Positions 35,288 through 44,228 of a stretch of 64,000 nucleotides of DNA are shown in pieces. The notes under the pieces are model-generated. The model saw only the letters and a list, made by a program, of their open reading frames with translations, searched no databases and was not told the origin of the DNA. The first letter of the stretch is position 1, and every line of letters begins with the position of its first letter. Source of the stretch: Comamonas piscis (GTDB lineage Bacteria > Pseudomonadota > Gammaproteobacteria > Burkholderiales > Burkholderiaceae_C); the NCBI RefSeq assembly GCF_014109725.1, contig NZ_CP058554.1, positions 186,001-250,000 on the forward strand. The letters run 5' to 3'. A program made the position numbers and the translations under genes.

Positions 35288-36559
35288 ATGCATTTGTACA
35301 AATACTTCGCCGAACGGCTTTACCTGCGTATCTGGCTCACGGTGGTGGGCGGCGTGGCCGTGCTGATCCTGGTGGTGGGCTGGGCCTGGCAGGCAGCGGC
35401 AGAGAAAAATGCCACACCGATGCAGCCGCCCGCGCGTGAGCTGCTGATCCGCGGTGCCGATGGCGCCGTACTGCTGCATGGCGAAGCGGTGCGCCAGCCC
35501 GGCGACCCCAGCGAGCTGGTGCTGTACCTGATCGAAGACGACCAGGGCCGCACTTACGAGATGGAGCTGCAACGCCGTTCCGGCCGGGGCGAATCCCACC
35601 GCCCACCGCCCCCCAATCTGGGGCCTTGGTGGTTCTGGGTCAAGCCGCCGTTTGGTTTCTTCTGGATGCTGGGCTTGATTGGTGTGGTCGTCGTTGTGGG
35701 CGTGTTCCCCATCATCCGCCGCCTGATGGGCCGGCTCGAAGCGCTGCGCAAAGGCGTCAAGCAGTTTGGTGATGGCGACCTGTCGGTGCGCGTCGATGTG
35801 CGCGGTAATGACGAGGTGAGCGACCTGGCCCAGCAGTTCAATGCGGCAGCGGCCCGCATCGAGGCGCTGGTGCAGTCGCACAAATCGCTGCTGGCCAATT
35901 CTTCGCATGAGCTGCGCAGCCCCCTGACCCGCATCCGCATGGGCGTGGAGCTGATGGGCGAGAAGCCCTCGCCCACCTTCAAGCAGGAGATCCAGCGCAA
36001 TATCGCCGAGCTGGACCAGCTGGTTGACGAAATCCTGCTGGCCAGCCGCCTGGGTGCCCGCGAGGCCGATATGGGCAGTACCGAGTTGATCGACATCATC
36101 GGGCTCTGCGCCGAAGAATGCGCCCGCGTCGAGGCGGACCTGGAAGTCGCCGACATGCATGGCGATGTGATCGAGGTGCGCGGCATTGCCAAGCTGCTGC
36201 GCCGCGCGGTGCGCAACCTGCTGGAAAACGCCCGCCGTTACTCGCAAGGCCCCATCACCTTGTTCCTGGACAAGCAAGGCGCCTATGCGGAAATTCGCGT
36301 CGCCGACCGGGGCCCCGGTGTGCCGCCCGACCAGCAGGAACGCATTTTTGAATCCTTCTACCGCATGCCCGGCGCCAGCGAGCGCCATGGCGGTGTGGGC
36401 CTGGGCCTGGCCCTGGTCCGCTCGATTGCGGAGCGCCATGAAGGCAGCGTGCATTGCGAAGCGCGCGAAGGCGGTGGCGCCGTGTTTGTGCTGCGCCTGC
36501 CGCTGGCGCCACTGGCGCGCACAGCACCTGCGGAAGCACTGCCTCCGCCTAACGTTTAA
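35288..36559 (+). CDS. Sensor histidine kinase
   Basis: 423 aa. Transmembrane helices at about 15-35 and 123-143 enclose a periplasmic sensor of about 85 residues. HAMP linker at about 145-195, phosphorylated H207 in NSSHELRSPL, then an ATPase domain with N (RNLLENARRYS), DRGPGVP and GLGLALV boxes. Partner of the regulator upstream. The small proline-rich stretch HRPPPPNLGPWW before the second helix is unusual. A strong terminator follows. Confidence 0.93.
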   Translation: MHLYKYFAERLYLRIWLTVVGGVAVLILVVGWAWQAAAEKNATPMQPPARELLIRGADGAVLLHGEAVRQPGDPSELVLYLIEDDQGRTYEMELQRRSGRGESHRPPPPNLGPWWFWVKPPFGFFWMLGLIGVVVVVGVFPIIRRLMGRLEALRKGVKQFGDGDLSVRVDVRGNDEVSDLAQQFNAAAARIEALVQSHKSLLANSSHELRSPLTRIRMGVELMGEKPSPTFKQEIQRNIAELDQLVDEILLASRLGAREADMGSTELIDIIGLCAEECARVEADLEVADMHGDVIEVRGIAKLLRRAVRNLLENARRYSQGPITLFLDKQGAYAEIRVADRGPGVPPDQQERIFESFYRMPGASERHGGVGLGLALVRSIAERHEGSVHCEAREGGGAVFVLRLPLAPLARTAPAEALPPPNV

Positions 36560-36579
36560 CAGCGGCGCAAGCACGTAGC

Positions 36580-36613
36580 AAAGGGTCTCGCCTAGCGGCT
36601 GAGACCCTTTTTT
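36580..36613 (+). terminator. Rho-independent terminator after the histidine kinase
   Basis: AAAGGGTCTC (36580-36589) pairs with GAGACCCTTT (36601-36610) around an 11-base loop and runs into T residues. It lies 20 bp after the kinase stop. On the minus strand the T run is short, so it may weakly serve the convergent rbsD. Confidence 0.92.
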
Positions 36614-36637
36614 ATGCAGTTGCTTTCAGTGCGGCGC

Positions 36638-37039
36638 TTAGAACGCCACACCCGAGCGCAGCGCGATATTGGCGTAGGGTGTGCATTCGCCGGTACGCAC
36701 GACGGCCACCGCCTGGCGGCTCAAGGCTTTGAACGCCTCATGCGACACGCATTGCGGCGCGCTCGGCAGGCCATCGGCCTGGCGCTGTTGGTACCAGGTC
36801 GGCAGCTGCTGGCCGTCCAGACACTCATCGGCGACGACAGCGCTCTCCACCTGCAGCTCGCTCAAGATGGCCTGCAGCACCTGGTCCAAGGTTGGCACGC
36901 CGCGCGCCACGGCCAAATCCACCCGGCGCACACCGGGCGGCACTGGCAGACCGGCATCGCCAATCACCAACAGATCGCCATGGCCCATGCCAGCGATGAT
37001 CTGCGACAACTCGATATTCAACAATGCGGCACGCTTCAT
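36638..37039 (-). CDS. rbsD: D-ribose pyranase
   Basis: Interconverts beta-pyranose and furanose forms of ribose so ribokinase can use it. 133 aa. Conserved RbsD blocks: MKRAALLNIELSQIIAGMGHGD with the catalytic His, VIGDAGLPVP, and CTPYANIALRSGV at the end. It overlaps the end of rbsK by ATGA and closes the rbs operon. Confidence 0.93.
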   Translation of the reverse strand: MKRAALLNIELSQIIAGMGHGDLLVIGDAGLPVPPGVRRVDLAVARGVPTLDQVLQAILSELQVESAVVADECLDGQQLPTWYQQRQADGLPSAPQCVSHEAFKALSRQAVAVVRTGECTPYANIALRSGVAF

Positions 37040-38010
37040 ACAGGGCTCCAGGGGCTGGCTTCGGTGCGCGTGGCGACCTCGGCATGAAAAGGGATGGAAG
37101 GCTGCGCACCAGCGCGGGTGACGCAGATGCCAGCAGCGCGGATGGCCCACTGCGTAGCCAGGTCCAAGCTGGCACCAGAGGCCAGTTGCACGGTGAGCGC
37201 GCCCAAAAAGGTGTCGCCTGCAGCGGTGGTATCGACCGCCTGTACCTGCGGGGCACGGTGCCAATGGGCAGGGGCTTCGACACCTGCTGCCGTGTTCGTA
37301 TCGCAGCAGACGGCGCCCTGGCTACCCAAGGTCACCACCACCTGGCCAGCGCCCTTGGCCTGCAGCCAGCGCGCAGCCTGGGCGGCAGTTGCGGGGCTGT
37401 CCACTGGGCTACCGCTCAGCTGCGTGGCTTCGGCTTCGTTCACCACCAGCACATCAATGGCAGGCCACCAGGCATCGGGCAAGGGCTGCACAGGCGAGGG
37501 GTTGAGCACCGTTTTGCAACCCACGGCGCGCGCGCTGCGCAAGGCCTGGTCCACTTCCTGCAAAGGGGTCTCAAACTGCAGCACCACATAGTCGGCATCC
37601 TGCAGCAGCGGGCGCAGCACGGGCTCGGTCACCTGCAGCCGCAGGTTGGCGCCGGGCACCACGACGATCTGGTTCTGGGCGCTGTCATCGACGCTGATGA
37701 CGGCGACGCCGGTCGCATCGCGCGCGCTGCGCTGCACATGCTGCACATCGATATGGTCGGCCACCAGGCCGGCCAGCAGTTGCTCGGCATAGGCGTCCTC
37801 GCCCACGCAGGACAGCAGGCTGACGGCCGCGCCCTGGCGCGCGCAGCTGACAGCCTGGTTGCCGCCCTTACCGCCGGGCACCTGGCTGAGCGACTGGCCC
37901 AGCATGGTCTCGCCCGCCCGCGGCATATGGGGCACGCGCAGCACCAGGTCCATGTTCAAACTGCCCAGCACCACGATATGCGGGGCCTCGCTCAAAATCG
38001 GCACATTCAC
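37036..38010 (-). CDS. rbsK: Ribokinase
   Basis: Phosphorylates ribose at O5. 324 aa, PfkB family. Seen: LGSLNMDLVLRV, the glycine-rich GGKGGNQA, and the anion hole with catalytic Asp in DTTAAGDTFLGAL. Starts by ATGA overlap with rbsR and ends by ATGA overlap with rbsD, so the three are tightly coupled. Confidence 0.94.
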   Translation of the reverse strand: MNVPILSEAPHIVVLGSLNMDLVLRVPHMPRAGETMLGQSLSQVPGGKGGNQAVSCARQGAAVSLLSCVGEDAYAEQLLAGLVADHIDVQHVQRSARDATGVAVISVDDSAQNQIVVVPGANLRLQVTEPVLRPLLQDADYVVLQFETPLQEVDQALRSARAVGCKTVLNPSPVQPLPDAWWPAIDVLVVNEAEATQLSGSPVDSPATAAQAARWLQAKGAGQVVVTLGSQGAVCCDTNTAAGVEAPAHWHRAPQVQAVDTTAAGDTFLGALTVQLASGASLDLATQWAIRAAGICVTRAGAQPSIPFHAEVATRTEASPWSPV

Positions 38011-39056
38011 AGGGTTTCTCCACTCTCAATCGGTACGGCAGCCCGGGCGGCGGGCTTGCTGCTCTCGCGGGCGACCAATGCAGGCACCAGCATCTGCGTG
38101 GCCGCTAGCACCGGCTCAGCACTGCGGCCCGCCTGGATGCGTTCGAGCAACCAGGCCAGCGCCTGCTGGGCCATGGCCCGGGTCGGCTGGGCTACGGTGC
38201 TCAGCGCGGGCTGGGTGTAGCTGGCCAGCTCAATATCGTCATAGCCCACCACGGCCACATCCCGGGGCACCTGCAGACCGGCTTCATGCACAGCGCGCAA
38301 GGCACCCATGGCCATCAGGTCATTGCAGACGAAGACGGCCGTCGGCCGGTCGGCAGCGCTGTCTCGCAGCAAGTGCCGCATCGCCACATAACCGCCATTG
38401 GCGGTGAAATCGCCATGCACCAGCAAATCGGCGGGCAAACCCACCAGCTGCAAGGCCTGGCGCCACCCCTGCACGCGCTGCTCGCTGGACTGCAGATCTT
38501 GCGGGCCGCCCACGCAGGCGATGCGCTTGCGGCCCATGGCCATCAGGTGCTGGGTGGCCAGCATGCCGCCCTGCACATGGTCGGTCTGCACGCAGGGGCG
38601 GTCCAGGCCCGCAATCGCCCGGTCGATCAGCACCATCGGCAAGGCGGTTTGCGCCAAGTGCTGGGACATCAGCGCGTCATCGCTGGTCGAGGCGACGATC
38701 AGGCCATCGACCCGCTTTTGCGACAACACATCCAGGTAGACCTGCTGGCGCCCGGCGTGGTTGTCGGTATTGCACAGCAGCAGCGCATAGCCGGCGTCAA
38801 AACAGGCGTCTTCCACCGCGCGCACCAGCTCGGCAAAGTAGGGGTTGGAGTTGTCCGGCACCAGCATGCCGAGGGTGTGCGTGGCATTGATCTTGAGGCT
38901 GCGTGCCACAGCGCTGGGCACATAGCCGAGGGTCTGCACGGCTTCGAGCACCCGCTCTTGCGTGGCAGGCAGCACCGAGCGCGTCTTGTTCAGCACATGC
39001 GAGACCGTGGTGACGGACACGCCGGCCAGGCGCGCCACGTCCTTGATGCTGCTCAT
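38007..39056 (-). CDS. rbsR: LacI-family ribose operon repressor
   Basis: 349 aa from the ATG at 39056; an in-frame GTG six bases earlier is possible. N-terminal LacI helix-turn-helix (SSIKDVARLAGVSVTTVSHVLNKTRSV) and hinge, then a periplasmic-binding-like ligand domain (ALLLCNTDNHAGRQQ... VVGYDDIELASYTQPALSTV). It is encoded inside the operon it probably represses. The 18-bp palindrome before rbsB is the expected operator. Confidence 0.92.
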   Translation of the reverse strand: MSSIKDVARLAGVSVTTVSHVLNKTRSVLPATQERVLEAVQTLGYVPSAVARSLKINATHTLGMLVPDNSNPYFAELVRAVEDACFDAGYALLLCNTDNHAGRQQVYLDVLSQKRVDGLIVASTSDDALMSQHLAQTALPMVLIDRAIAGLDRPCVQTDHVQGGMLATQHLMAMGRKRIACVGGPQDLQSSEQRVQGWRQALQLVGLPADLLVHGDFTANGGYVAMRHLLRDSAADRPTAVFVCNDLMAMGALRAVHEAGLQVPRDVAVVGYDDIELASYTQPALSTVAQPTRAMAQQALAWLLERIQAGRSAEPVLAATQMLVPALVARESSKPAARAAVPIESGETL

Positions 39057-39065
39057 TACCACCGG

Positions 39066-40082
39066 TCAGGCCCGGTGGGCGGCACGGCGCTGGCGCACCG
39101 TGTCGATGATCACGGCCACCACAATCACGGCGCCGGTGATGATGCGCTTGGCAGGCTCGCTGGCGCCGATCTGGGCCAGGCCCGCTTCCAGCACGGCGAT
39201 GATCAATACGCCAAAGAAAGTGGCAATCACCGAGCCGCGTCCGCCCATCAGGCTGGTGCCGCCAATCACCACGGCGGCGATCACCTGCAGCTCCATGCCG
39301 CTGCCGGCATTGGGGTCGGCAGCTTCCAGGCGGGCCGATTGCATCAGGCCCGCCAGACCGGCGAGCAGGCCGGTCAGTGCAAATACCAGGATGCGGATGG
39401 GGCGCGGGTCGATACCGGCTAGGCGCATCGCTTCTTCATTGGTGCCAATGCCGACCACGTAGCGGCCAAACACGGTACGCGTCAGCACAATCTGGCCCAG
39501 CACCACCACCACGATGGCAATGACAAAGGCCGACGAGACGCCATAGGCAATGGGTGCTGCCAGGCCCGAGATCGCATCGCCCACATACTGGGTGCGCGAG
39601 TCGGTGACCAGGTAGGCCGCACCGCGCAGCGCTTCGAGCATGCCCAGCGACACGATGAAGGTGGGCAGGCGCCAGGCCACCGAGATGGAGCCCAACACCG
39701 CGCCGCAGAGCAAACCGCAGATCAGGCCCAGCGCACCCGCAGCCCAGGGGTTGAGGCCCCAGACCAGAATCGCCTGGGCCGCCACGGCCGCCGACAGCGC
39801 CAGCACCGAGCCCACCGACAGGTCAATGCCCGCCAGGATCAGCACAAAGGTCATGCCCACGGCCATCACCGCCAGCGCGGGGATCTCGTTGGCAATGGTG
39901 ACAAAGGTCTCGGTGCTCCAGAAATACTCGCTCAGAAAGCTGAACAGCGCCACCATGGCGGCCAGCACCAGGAACAGGCCCACATAGGTGCCCCAGGCCT
40001 GCATGCGGCCCGAAGGCAGCTTGGGGTTGCTGTTTGCGGAGGAAAGGGACGCGCTCGGCTGCGCGGAAGGGGGAGTCGTCAT
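39066..40082 (-). CDS. rbsC: Ribose ABC transporter permease
   Basis: 338 aa inner-membrane permease with about eight to ten hydrophobic segments. Seen: ETFVTIANEIPALAVMAVGMTFVLILAGIDLSVGSVLALS, the signature block of RbsC/XylH-type permeases, and the C-terminal GGTSLMGGRGSV. Partner of RbsA and RbsB. Confidence 0.94.
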   Translation of the reverse strand: MTTPPSAQPSASLSSANSNPKLPSGRMQAWGTYVGLFLVLAAMVALFSFLSEYFWSTETFVTIANEIPALAVMAVGMTFVLILAGIDLSVGSVLALSAAVAAQAILVWGLNPWAAGALGLICGLLCGAVLGSISVAWRLPTFIVSLGMLEALRGAAYLVTDSRTQYVGDAISGLAAPIAYGVSSAFVIAIVVVVLGQIVLTRTVFGRYVVGIGTNEEAMRLAGIDPRPIRILVFALTGLLAGLAGLMQSARLEAADPNAGSGMELQVIAAVVIGGTSLMGGRGSVIATFFGVLIIAVLEAGLAQIGASEPAKRIITGAVIVVAVIIDTVRQRRAAHRA

Positions 40083-40106
40083 GGCTTGGTCCTCGTGCCT
40101 GCTCTT

Positions 40107-41696
40107 TTATTGGGGGGTGGCAGCCTGCGCTGCGGTGTGGGCAGATGGGGCCTCATCCAGATTGCCAAAAGCGGCAGCCAGCAACTGCTGGTCGCTCCAC
40201 TGGCCGCGCTCAAACACGGCGACCAGCTCGCCATCGTGCATCACGCCGATGCGGTCGCACATGGCCATCAGCTCGCGCAGGTCGCTGGAGACCATCAACA
40301 CGGCCTTGCCGTCATCGCACATGCGGTCGATCTCGTGGTAGATGTCGGCGCGGGCGCCCACATCCACGCCGCGTGTGGGCTCATCGAGCAGCAGCACATC
40401 GCAGGGCTGGTGCAGCCAGCGGGCAAACACCACTTTTTGCTGGTTGCCACCGCTCAGGGTCGATACCGCTTGCTCGGCGCTGCGCGAGCGGATGCGCAGG
40501 CGCTCGACAAAATGGCGGGCAATCTCGCTCTCTTGCGCGCGTTGTAGCCAGCCGCCGCGCGCAATCTTGTGCATGCCCGCCAAGGTGGTGTTGGCGCGGA
40601 TGGATTGCGACAGCAGCAAGCCTTGCGACTTGCGGTCTTCGGTCACCAGGCCAATGCCAGCGCGGATGGCATGCACCGGGCTGCCCCAATTGGGCGCCAC
40701 GGTATGTGTGGCGGCGCTGCTGCCAGCGGCATGCAGGCTGATCTCGCCCTGCTCGGCGCGGTCTGCACCAAACAGCAGGCGCACCAGCTCGGTACGGCCG
40801 GAGCCGACCAGCCCAGCGAGGCCCATGATCTCGCCCGCATAGAGTGACAGGCTGACTCCGCGCACCTGCGTGCCGCGCTGCAGCTTATGGGCCTGCAGTC
40901 GCAGCGCGCCACGTGTGCGGCGCGGCCGGCCTTCGTTGTCTTGCACGGCATGGCCCACCATGCGCTCGACCAGCTCATGCTCTTGCACGCCTTGCATGGG
41001 CCGTACATCGACCAGGCGGCCATCGCGCAGCACGGCCACCTTGTCGGCAATGCGCTGCAGCTCTTCGAGCCGGTGCGACACATAGACCAGGGCCACGCCC
41101 CGCGCCTTGAGCAGCGCAATCTGCGTGAACAGGTGCTCGGTCTCCTTGAGCGTCAGCATGGCGGTGGGCTCATCGAGCACCAGCACCCGCGTGCCGTCCT
41201 GCAGATTGCGGGCGATCTCCACCATCTGCTGCTGGCCAATGCCCAGCTGCGAGACGGGGGTGTCCGGGTCGATATGCTCCATGCCGATCTTGGCCAGCTG
41301 GGTGCGGGCCAGCGCACGCATCGCTGCATGGTCCAGCCAGCCCAGCTTGTGGGGCAGGCGCCCCATCAGCAGGTTCTCGGCCACCGTCAGGGTGGGCACC
41401 AGGCCCAGCTCCTGCATGACCATGCGCACGCCTTGGCGTTCGGCATCGCGGCGCGATGTGGGGGCAAAGGGCTTGCCATCGAGCTGCATCTGCCCCTGCG
41501 ATGGGTCCACCAAGCCGCAGAGCATCTTGGACAAGGTGCTCTTGCCCGCGCCGTTTTCTCCGGTCAGCGCCATCACCTCGCCGGCATGCAGATCCAGGCT
41601 CACGCCCTCCAGCACCAAGGTGCCGGAGTAGGCCTTGCCCATCTGCTGCAGACGCACGCGGGGTGTGCTGGCGCCTTGCGCCTCAGTCGTAGCCAT
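40107..41696 (-). CDS. rbsA: Ribose ABC transporter ATP-binding protein (double ATPase)
   Basis: 529 aa with two ATPase halves, as usual for RbsA/XylG. First half: GENGAGKST, signature QLGIGQQQMVEIAR, Walker B VLVLDEPTAML. Second half: degenerate Walker A (GLVGSGRTEL), TLSGGNQQKVVFARWL and LLLDEPTRGVDVGA. The long C-terminal tail is Ala/Gln/Pro-rich. Confidence 0.95.
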   Translation of the reverse strand: MATTEAQGASTPRVRLQQMGKAYSGTLVLEGVSLDLHAGEVMALTGENGAGKSTLSKMLCGLVDPSQGQMQLDGKPFAPTSRRDAERQGVRMVMQELGLVPTLTVAENLLMGRLPHKLGWLDHAAMRALARTQLAKIGMEHIDPDTPVSQLGIGQQQMVEIARNLQDGTRVLVLDEPTAMLTLKETEHLFTQIALLKARGVALVYVSHRLEELQRIADKVAVLRDGRLVDVRPMQGVQEHELVERMVGHAVQDNEGRPRRTRGALRLQAHKLQRGTQVRGVSLSLYAGEIMGLAGLVGSGRTELVRLLFGADRAEQGEISLHAAGSSAATHTVAPNWGSPVHAIRAGIGLVTEDRKSQGLLLSQSIRANTTLAGMHKIARGGWLQRAQESEIARHFVERLRIRSRSAEQAVSTLSGGNQQKVVFARWLHQPCDVLLLDEPTRGVDVGARADIYHEIDRMCDDGKAVLMVSSDLRELMAMCDRIGVMHDGELVAVFERGQWSDQQLLAAAFGNLDEAPSAHTAAQAATPQ

Positions 41697-41711
41697 GGTG
41701 TGCGCCGTTTT

Positions 41712-42662
41712 TTACTTGCTGTCCTTGGTCACCAAGGCCACATCGGTCTTGACTTCAGCAGGCAGCTCGCTCTGCTTTTTCTTGTCGGCCAGGGCCTTGA
41801 GCGCCATCTCGATGCCGAACACGGCCTGCTTGGCGGCGTACTGGTCGGCGGTGGCCAGCACACGGCCGTCCTTCAGCATGGGCTTGATGGCGGCGATATT
41901 GTCATAGCCCACCACCTGCACCTTGCCGGTGCGGCCAGCGGCCTTCACCGCAGCGACCACGCCCAGCGCCATGCTGTCGTTGCCGGCCATGATGGCCTTC
42001 AGATCGGGGTGCTCGCGCAGCATGCCTGCGGCCACGGTGTTGCCCTTGTCGATTTCCCACTGGCCCGATTGCAGGCTGACCACATTGGTGCCAGCGGCCT
42101 TCATCGCATCCTGGAAGCCCAGGGTGCGCTGCTGCGCGTTGAAGGTGGTCGAGACGCCTTCCACAATGCCGACCTTGTCGCCTGCCTGCAGTTGCTTGCC
42201 GAGGAACTCACCCACCAGCTTGGCGCCAGAGCGGTTGTCCGGGCCGACGAAGGGCACGTTCAGGTCCTTGCTCTTGAGCGCATCGGCATCGAGCTTGTTG
42301 TCGATGTTGATGATCAGCACGCCCTTGTCTGCTGCATTTTTGAGCACCGACACCAGCGCCTTGGAATCGGCCGGGGCGATCACGATGGCCTGCACGCGCT
42401 GGGCCACCATCTGCTCAACCATCTTGATCTGCGCTGCCGTGTCCGTCTCGTCCTTGATGCCATTCGCCACCAGGGTGTACTGGGCGGAATTGGCTTTCTG
42501 GTGCGCCTTGGCGCCGTCTTCCATGGTGCGGAAGAACTCATTGGCCAGCGATTTCATCACCAGGGCCACCTTGGGCTTGTCAGCCGCAACGGCTTGGTGG
42601 GAAAAACCAGCCACGGTGGCCAAAGCCAACGCAGCAGTCAGGGTACGGCGGGTAAAGCGCAT
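41712..42662 (-). CDS. rbsB: Ribose-binding periplasmic protein
   Basis: 316 aa from the ATG at 42662, with GGAG nine bases upstream. Signal peptide RFTRRTLTAALALATVAGFSHQAVA. The bilobal type-1 fold includes KVALVMKSLANEFFRTMEDGAKAH and VQAIVIAPADSKAL. First gene of the rbsBACRKD operon. Ribose is inferred from the operon. Binding proteins of this group may prefer other sugars, but rbsK and rbsD make ribose likely. Confidence 0.93.
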   Translation of the reverse strand: MRFTRRTLTAALALATVAGFSHQAVAADKPKVALVMKSLANEFFRTMEDGAKAHQKANSAQYTLVANGIKDETDTAAQIKMVEQMVAQRVQAIVIAPADSKALVSVLKNAADKGVLIINIDNKLDADALKSKDLNVPFVGPDNRSGAKLVGEFLGKQLQAGDKVGIVEGVSTTFNAQQRTLGFQDAMKAAGTNVVSLQSGQWEIDKGNTVAAGMLREHPDLKAIMAGNDSMALGVVAAVKAAGRTGKVQVVGYDNIAAIKPMLKDGRVLATADQYAAKQAVFGIEMALKALADKKKQSELPAEVKTDVALVTKDSK

Positions 42663-42741
42663 GAGAGATGTCTCCGAAAGATTGTTGTGCATCACGCGGC
42701 TTATCCACAGCAGTAGCCGCGAGATGCCGCATGTTTGCATA

Positions 42742-42759
42742 GGCGCAAACGTTTGCGCC
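42742..42759. promoter_or_regulatory. RbsR operator
   Basis: GGCGCAAAC/GTTTGCGCC is a perfect 18-bp palindrome with the central CG typical of LacI-family sites. It lies 80-97 bp before the rbsB start. Confidence 0.8.
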
Positions 42760-42877
42760 CCGGAGTTTACCCCAAGGTCAAACAATGTTTCACCAGTTGG
42801 TCATATGCGTCGGACGCCTCCCTGGCAGCCCGTTAAGCAAGCACTTTGTGGTTGGCTGGCAGGGGCCGTTCAGCCGC

Positions 42878-44143
42878 TCAGCCCCGGTGCGGATGGCGCC
42901 AGACCATGCAGCCCAGCACCCCCATACCCAGCACCAGCGCCCCGCCCGCTGCCGCCAGGCCGTAGGCAAAGCCCTGCTGGGTACTGGCGCTGTGGGCCAG
43001 CATCCAGGCCACCATGGGGGGGCCCACAATCTGGCCCAAACCATAGGCAGCGGTCAGCAGGCCGGGAAAGCTGCTGAGCGCGCTGGGCCAGATGCGGCGC
43101 GCCTCTTGCAGCGCAAAAAAGGTGAGTGCGGTAAACGGCAGGCCCAGCAAAAAGCTGCTCAGCGCAAAGCCCAGGGGGGTGGGCCACAGCGCGCTGATGG
43201 CAATCGACACCGCCTGGATGCCGTAGCCGGCAATCAGCAACCGGCGCCGGTCCCAGCGGGCTGGCAGATGGGTAGAGAGGTAAGCGCCCAGCGCGACACC
43301 GCCACCAAACATGGGCCAGAACAGGTCCGGCCAGATCGAATCGGCCGGCAGCGCGCCACGCGCAATCACCGGCAAATAGGTGGCGGTGACGATATAGCCC
43401 AGGCCCGCCAGGCTGTAGGCCAGGGTCAGCAGCAGCCGGTCGACTGGGCCCTCGGGCGCAACCGCCACAGCGACGCCCGTCTGGGTGTGGGCAGGCGGCG
43501 GCGCCAGCGGGCCGCGCACCACCGTCATCACCATCAGCCACAGCACCACCGCCAGCAGCGCAAAGGCCAGCCAGGCGCTGACGGCATGCCAGCCCACGGC
43601 CACCATGGCGCTGGTGGCGAGGCCCGTCAACGCAATGCCAATGCCCGGTCCGCAAAACAGCAGGCCGCCCATCTGCGGCCGCCCCAAATGCGCCAGCTGC
43701 GACATGCACCATAAGGTGATATTGAGGAAGACCACCGCGCTGGCCACGCCCGAGACAAAGCGCAGGCTGGCCCAAGCGCCGGGCCAGTCGAGTGCCATCG
43801 CCGCCGTCAGCACGGCGGTGATAAACAGCCACCAGTGCACCATGCGCGAGGGGTGCAGCCGCTGCATCAAACCCTTGGCCACCCAGGGCAAGACCATGCA
43901 CACCAGGGAGCCCACAAAGTAGCCCAGGTAGTTGCTCATCGCCAGCCAGCTGCCCTGGGCCAGGTCGATGCTGCCGTCGTGCAGCATCATCGGCATCAAG
44001 GGGGTAAAGGCAAAGCGGCCCACACCCATGGCCGATGCCAGCGCCAACATGCCGGCCACGGCCACCAACCAGGGGCGCTGGCCCCAGGGCAATGAGGATG
44101 CGGCGGCGGAGGGAGAAACCGAAGAACTGACCGAGGGTGGCAT
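42878..44143 (-). CDS. YbfB/YjiJ-family MFS transporter
   Basis: 421 aa with 12 hydrophobic segments. Early block ASAMGVGRFAFTPLMPMMLHDG and LAMSNYLGYFVGSL match the YbfB/YjiJ group. Substrate unknown. Divergent from the LysR gene across a nested palindrome, so it is probably that regulator's target. Confidence 0.85.
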   Translation of the reverse strand: MPPSVSSSVSPSAAASSLPWGQRPWLVAVAGMLALASAMGVGRFAFTPLMPMMLHDGSIDLAQGSWLAMSNYLGYFVGSLVCMVLPWVAKGLMQRLHPSRMVHWWLFITAVLTAAMALDWPGAWASLRFVSGVASAVVFLNITLWCMSQLAHLGRPQMGGLLFCGPGIGIALTGLATSAMVAVGWHAVSAWLAFALLAVVLWLMVMTVVRGPLAPPPAHTQTGVAVAVAPEGPVDRLLLTLAYSLAGLGYIVTATYLPVIARGALPADSIWPDLFWPMFGGGVALGAYLSTHLPARWDRRRLLIAGYGIQAVSIAISALWPTPLGFALSSFLLGLPFTALTFFALQEARRIWPSALSSFPGLLTAAYGLGQIVGPPMVAWMLAHSASTQQGFAYGLAAAGGALVLGMGVLGCMVWRHPHRG

Positions 44144-44162
44144 GGCTGACCTATCGCTGATA

Positions 44163-44210
44163 TATCTTTTTTAGAGATGCTATGTTAAATTAACATCTTC
44201 AAAAAAGATA
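44163..44210. promoter_or_regulatory. Nested palindrome between MFS and LysR genes
   Basis: An imperfect outer inverted repeat (TATCTTTTTTAGAGATG and CATCTTCAAAAAAGATA) encloses a perfect 15-bp palindrome ATGTTAA-A-TTAACAT, which contains the T-N11-A LysR core. It fills most of the 85-bp divergent spacer. A tandem 9-bp repeat GATAGATAC lies next to it at 44207-44224. Confidence 0.7.
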
Positions 44211-44228
44211 GATACGATAGATACAAAC

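Noticed and set aside
36580..36613. Use of the kinase terminator by rbsD as well
   Set aside because: In the minus direction the T run is only three bases long; at best weak.
40887..42716. A 609-codon open frame opposite rbsA and rbsB
   Set aside because: Antisense shadow with His/Gln-rich composition and no domain.
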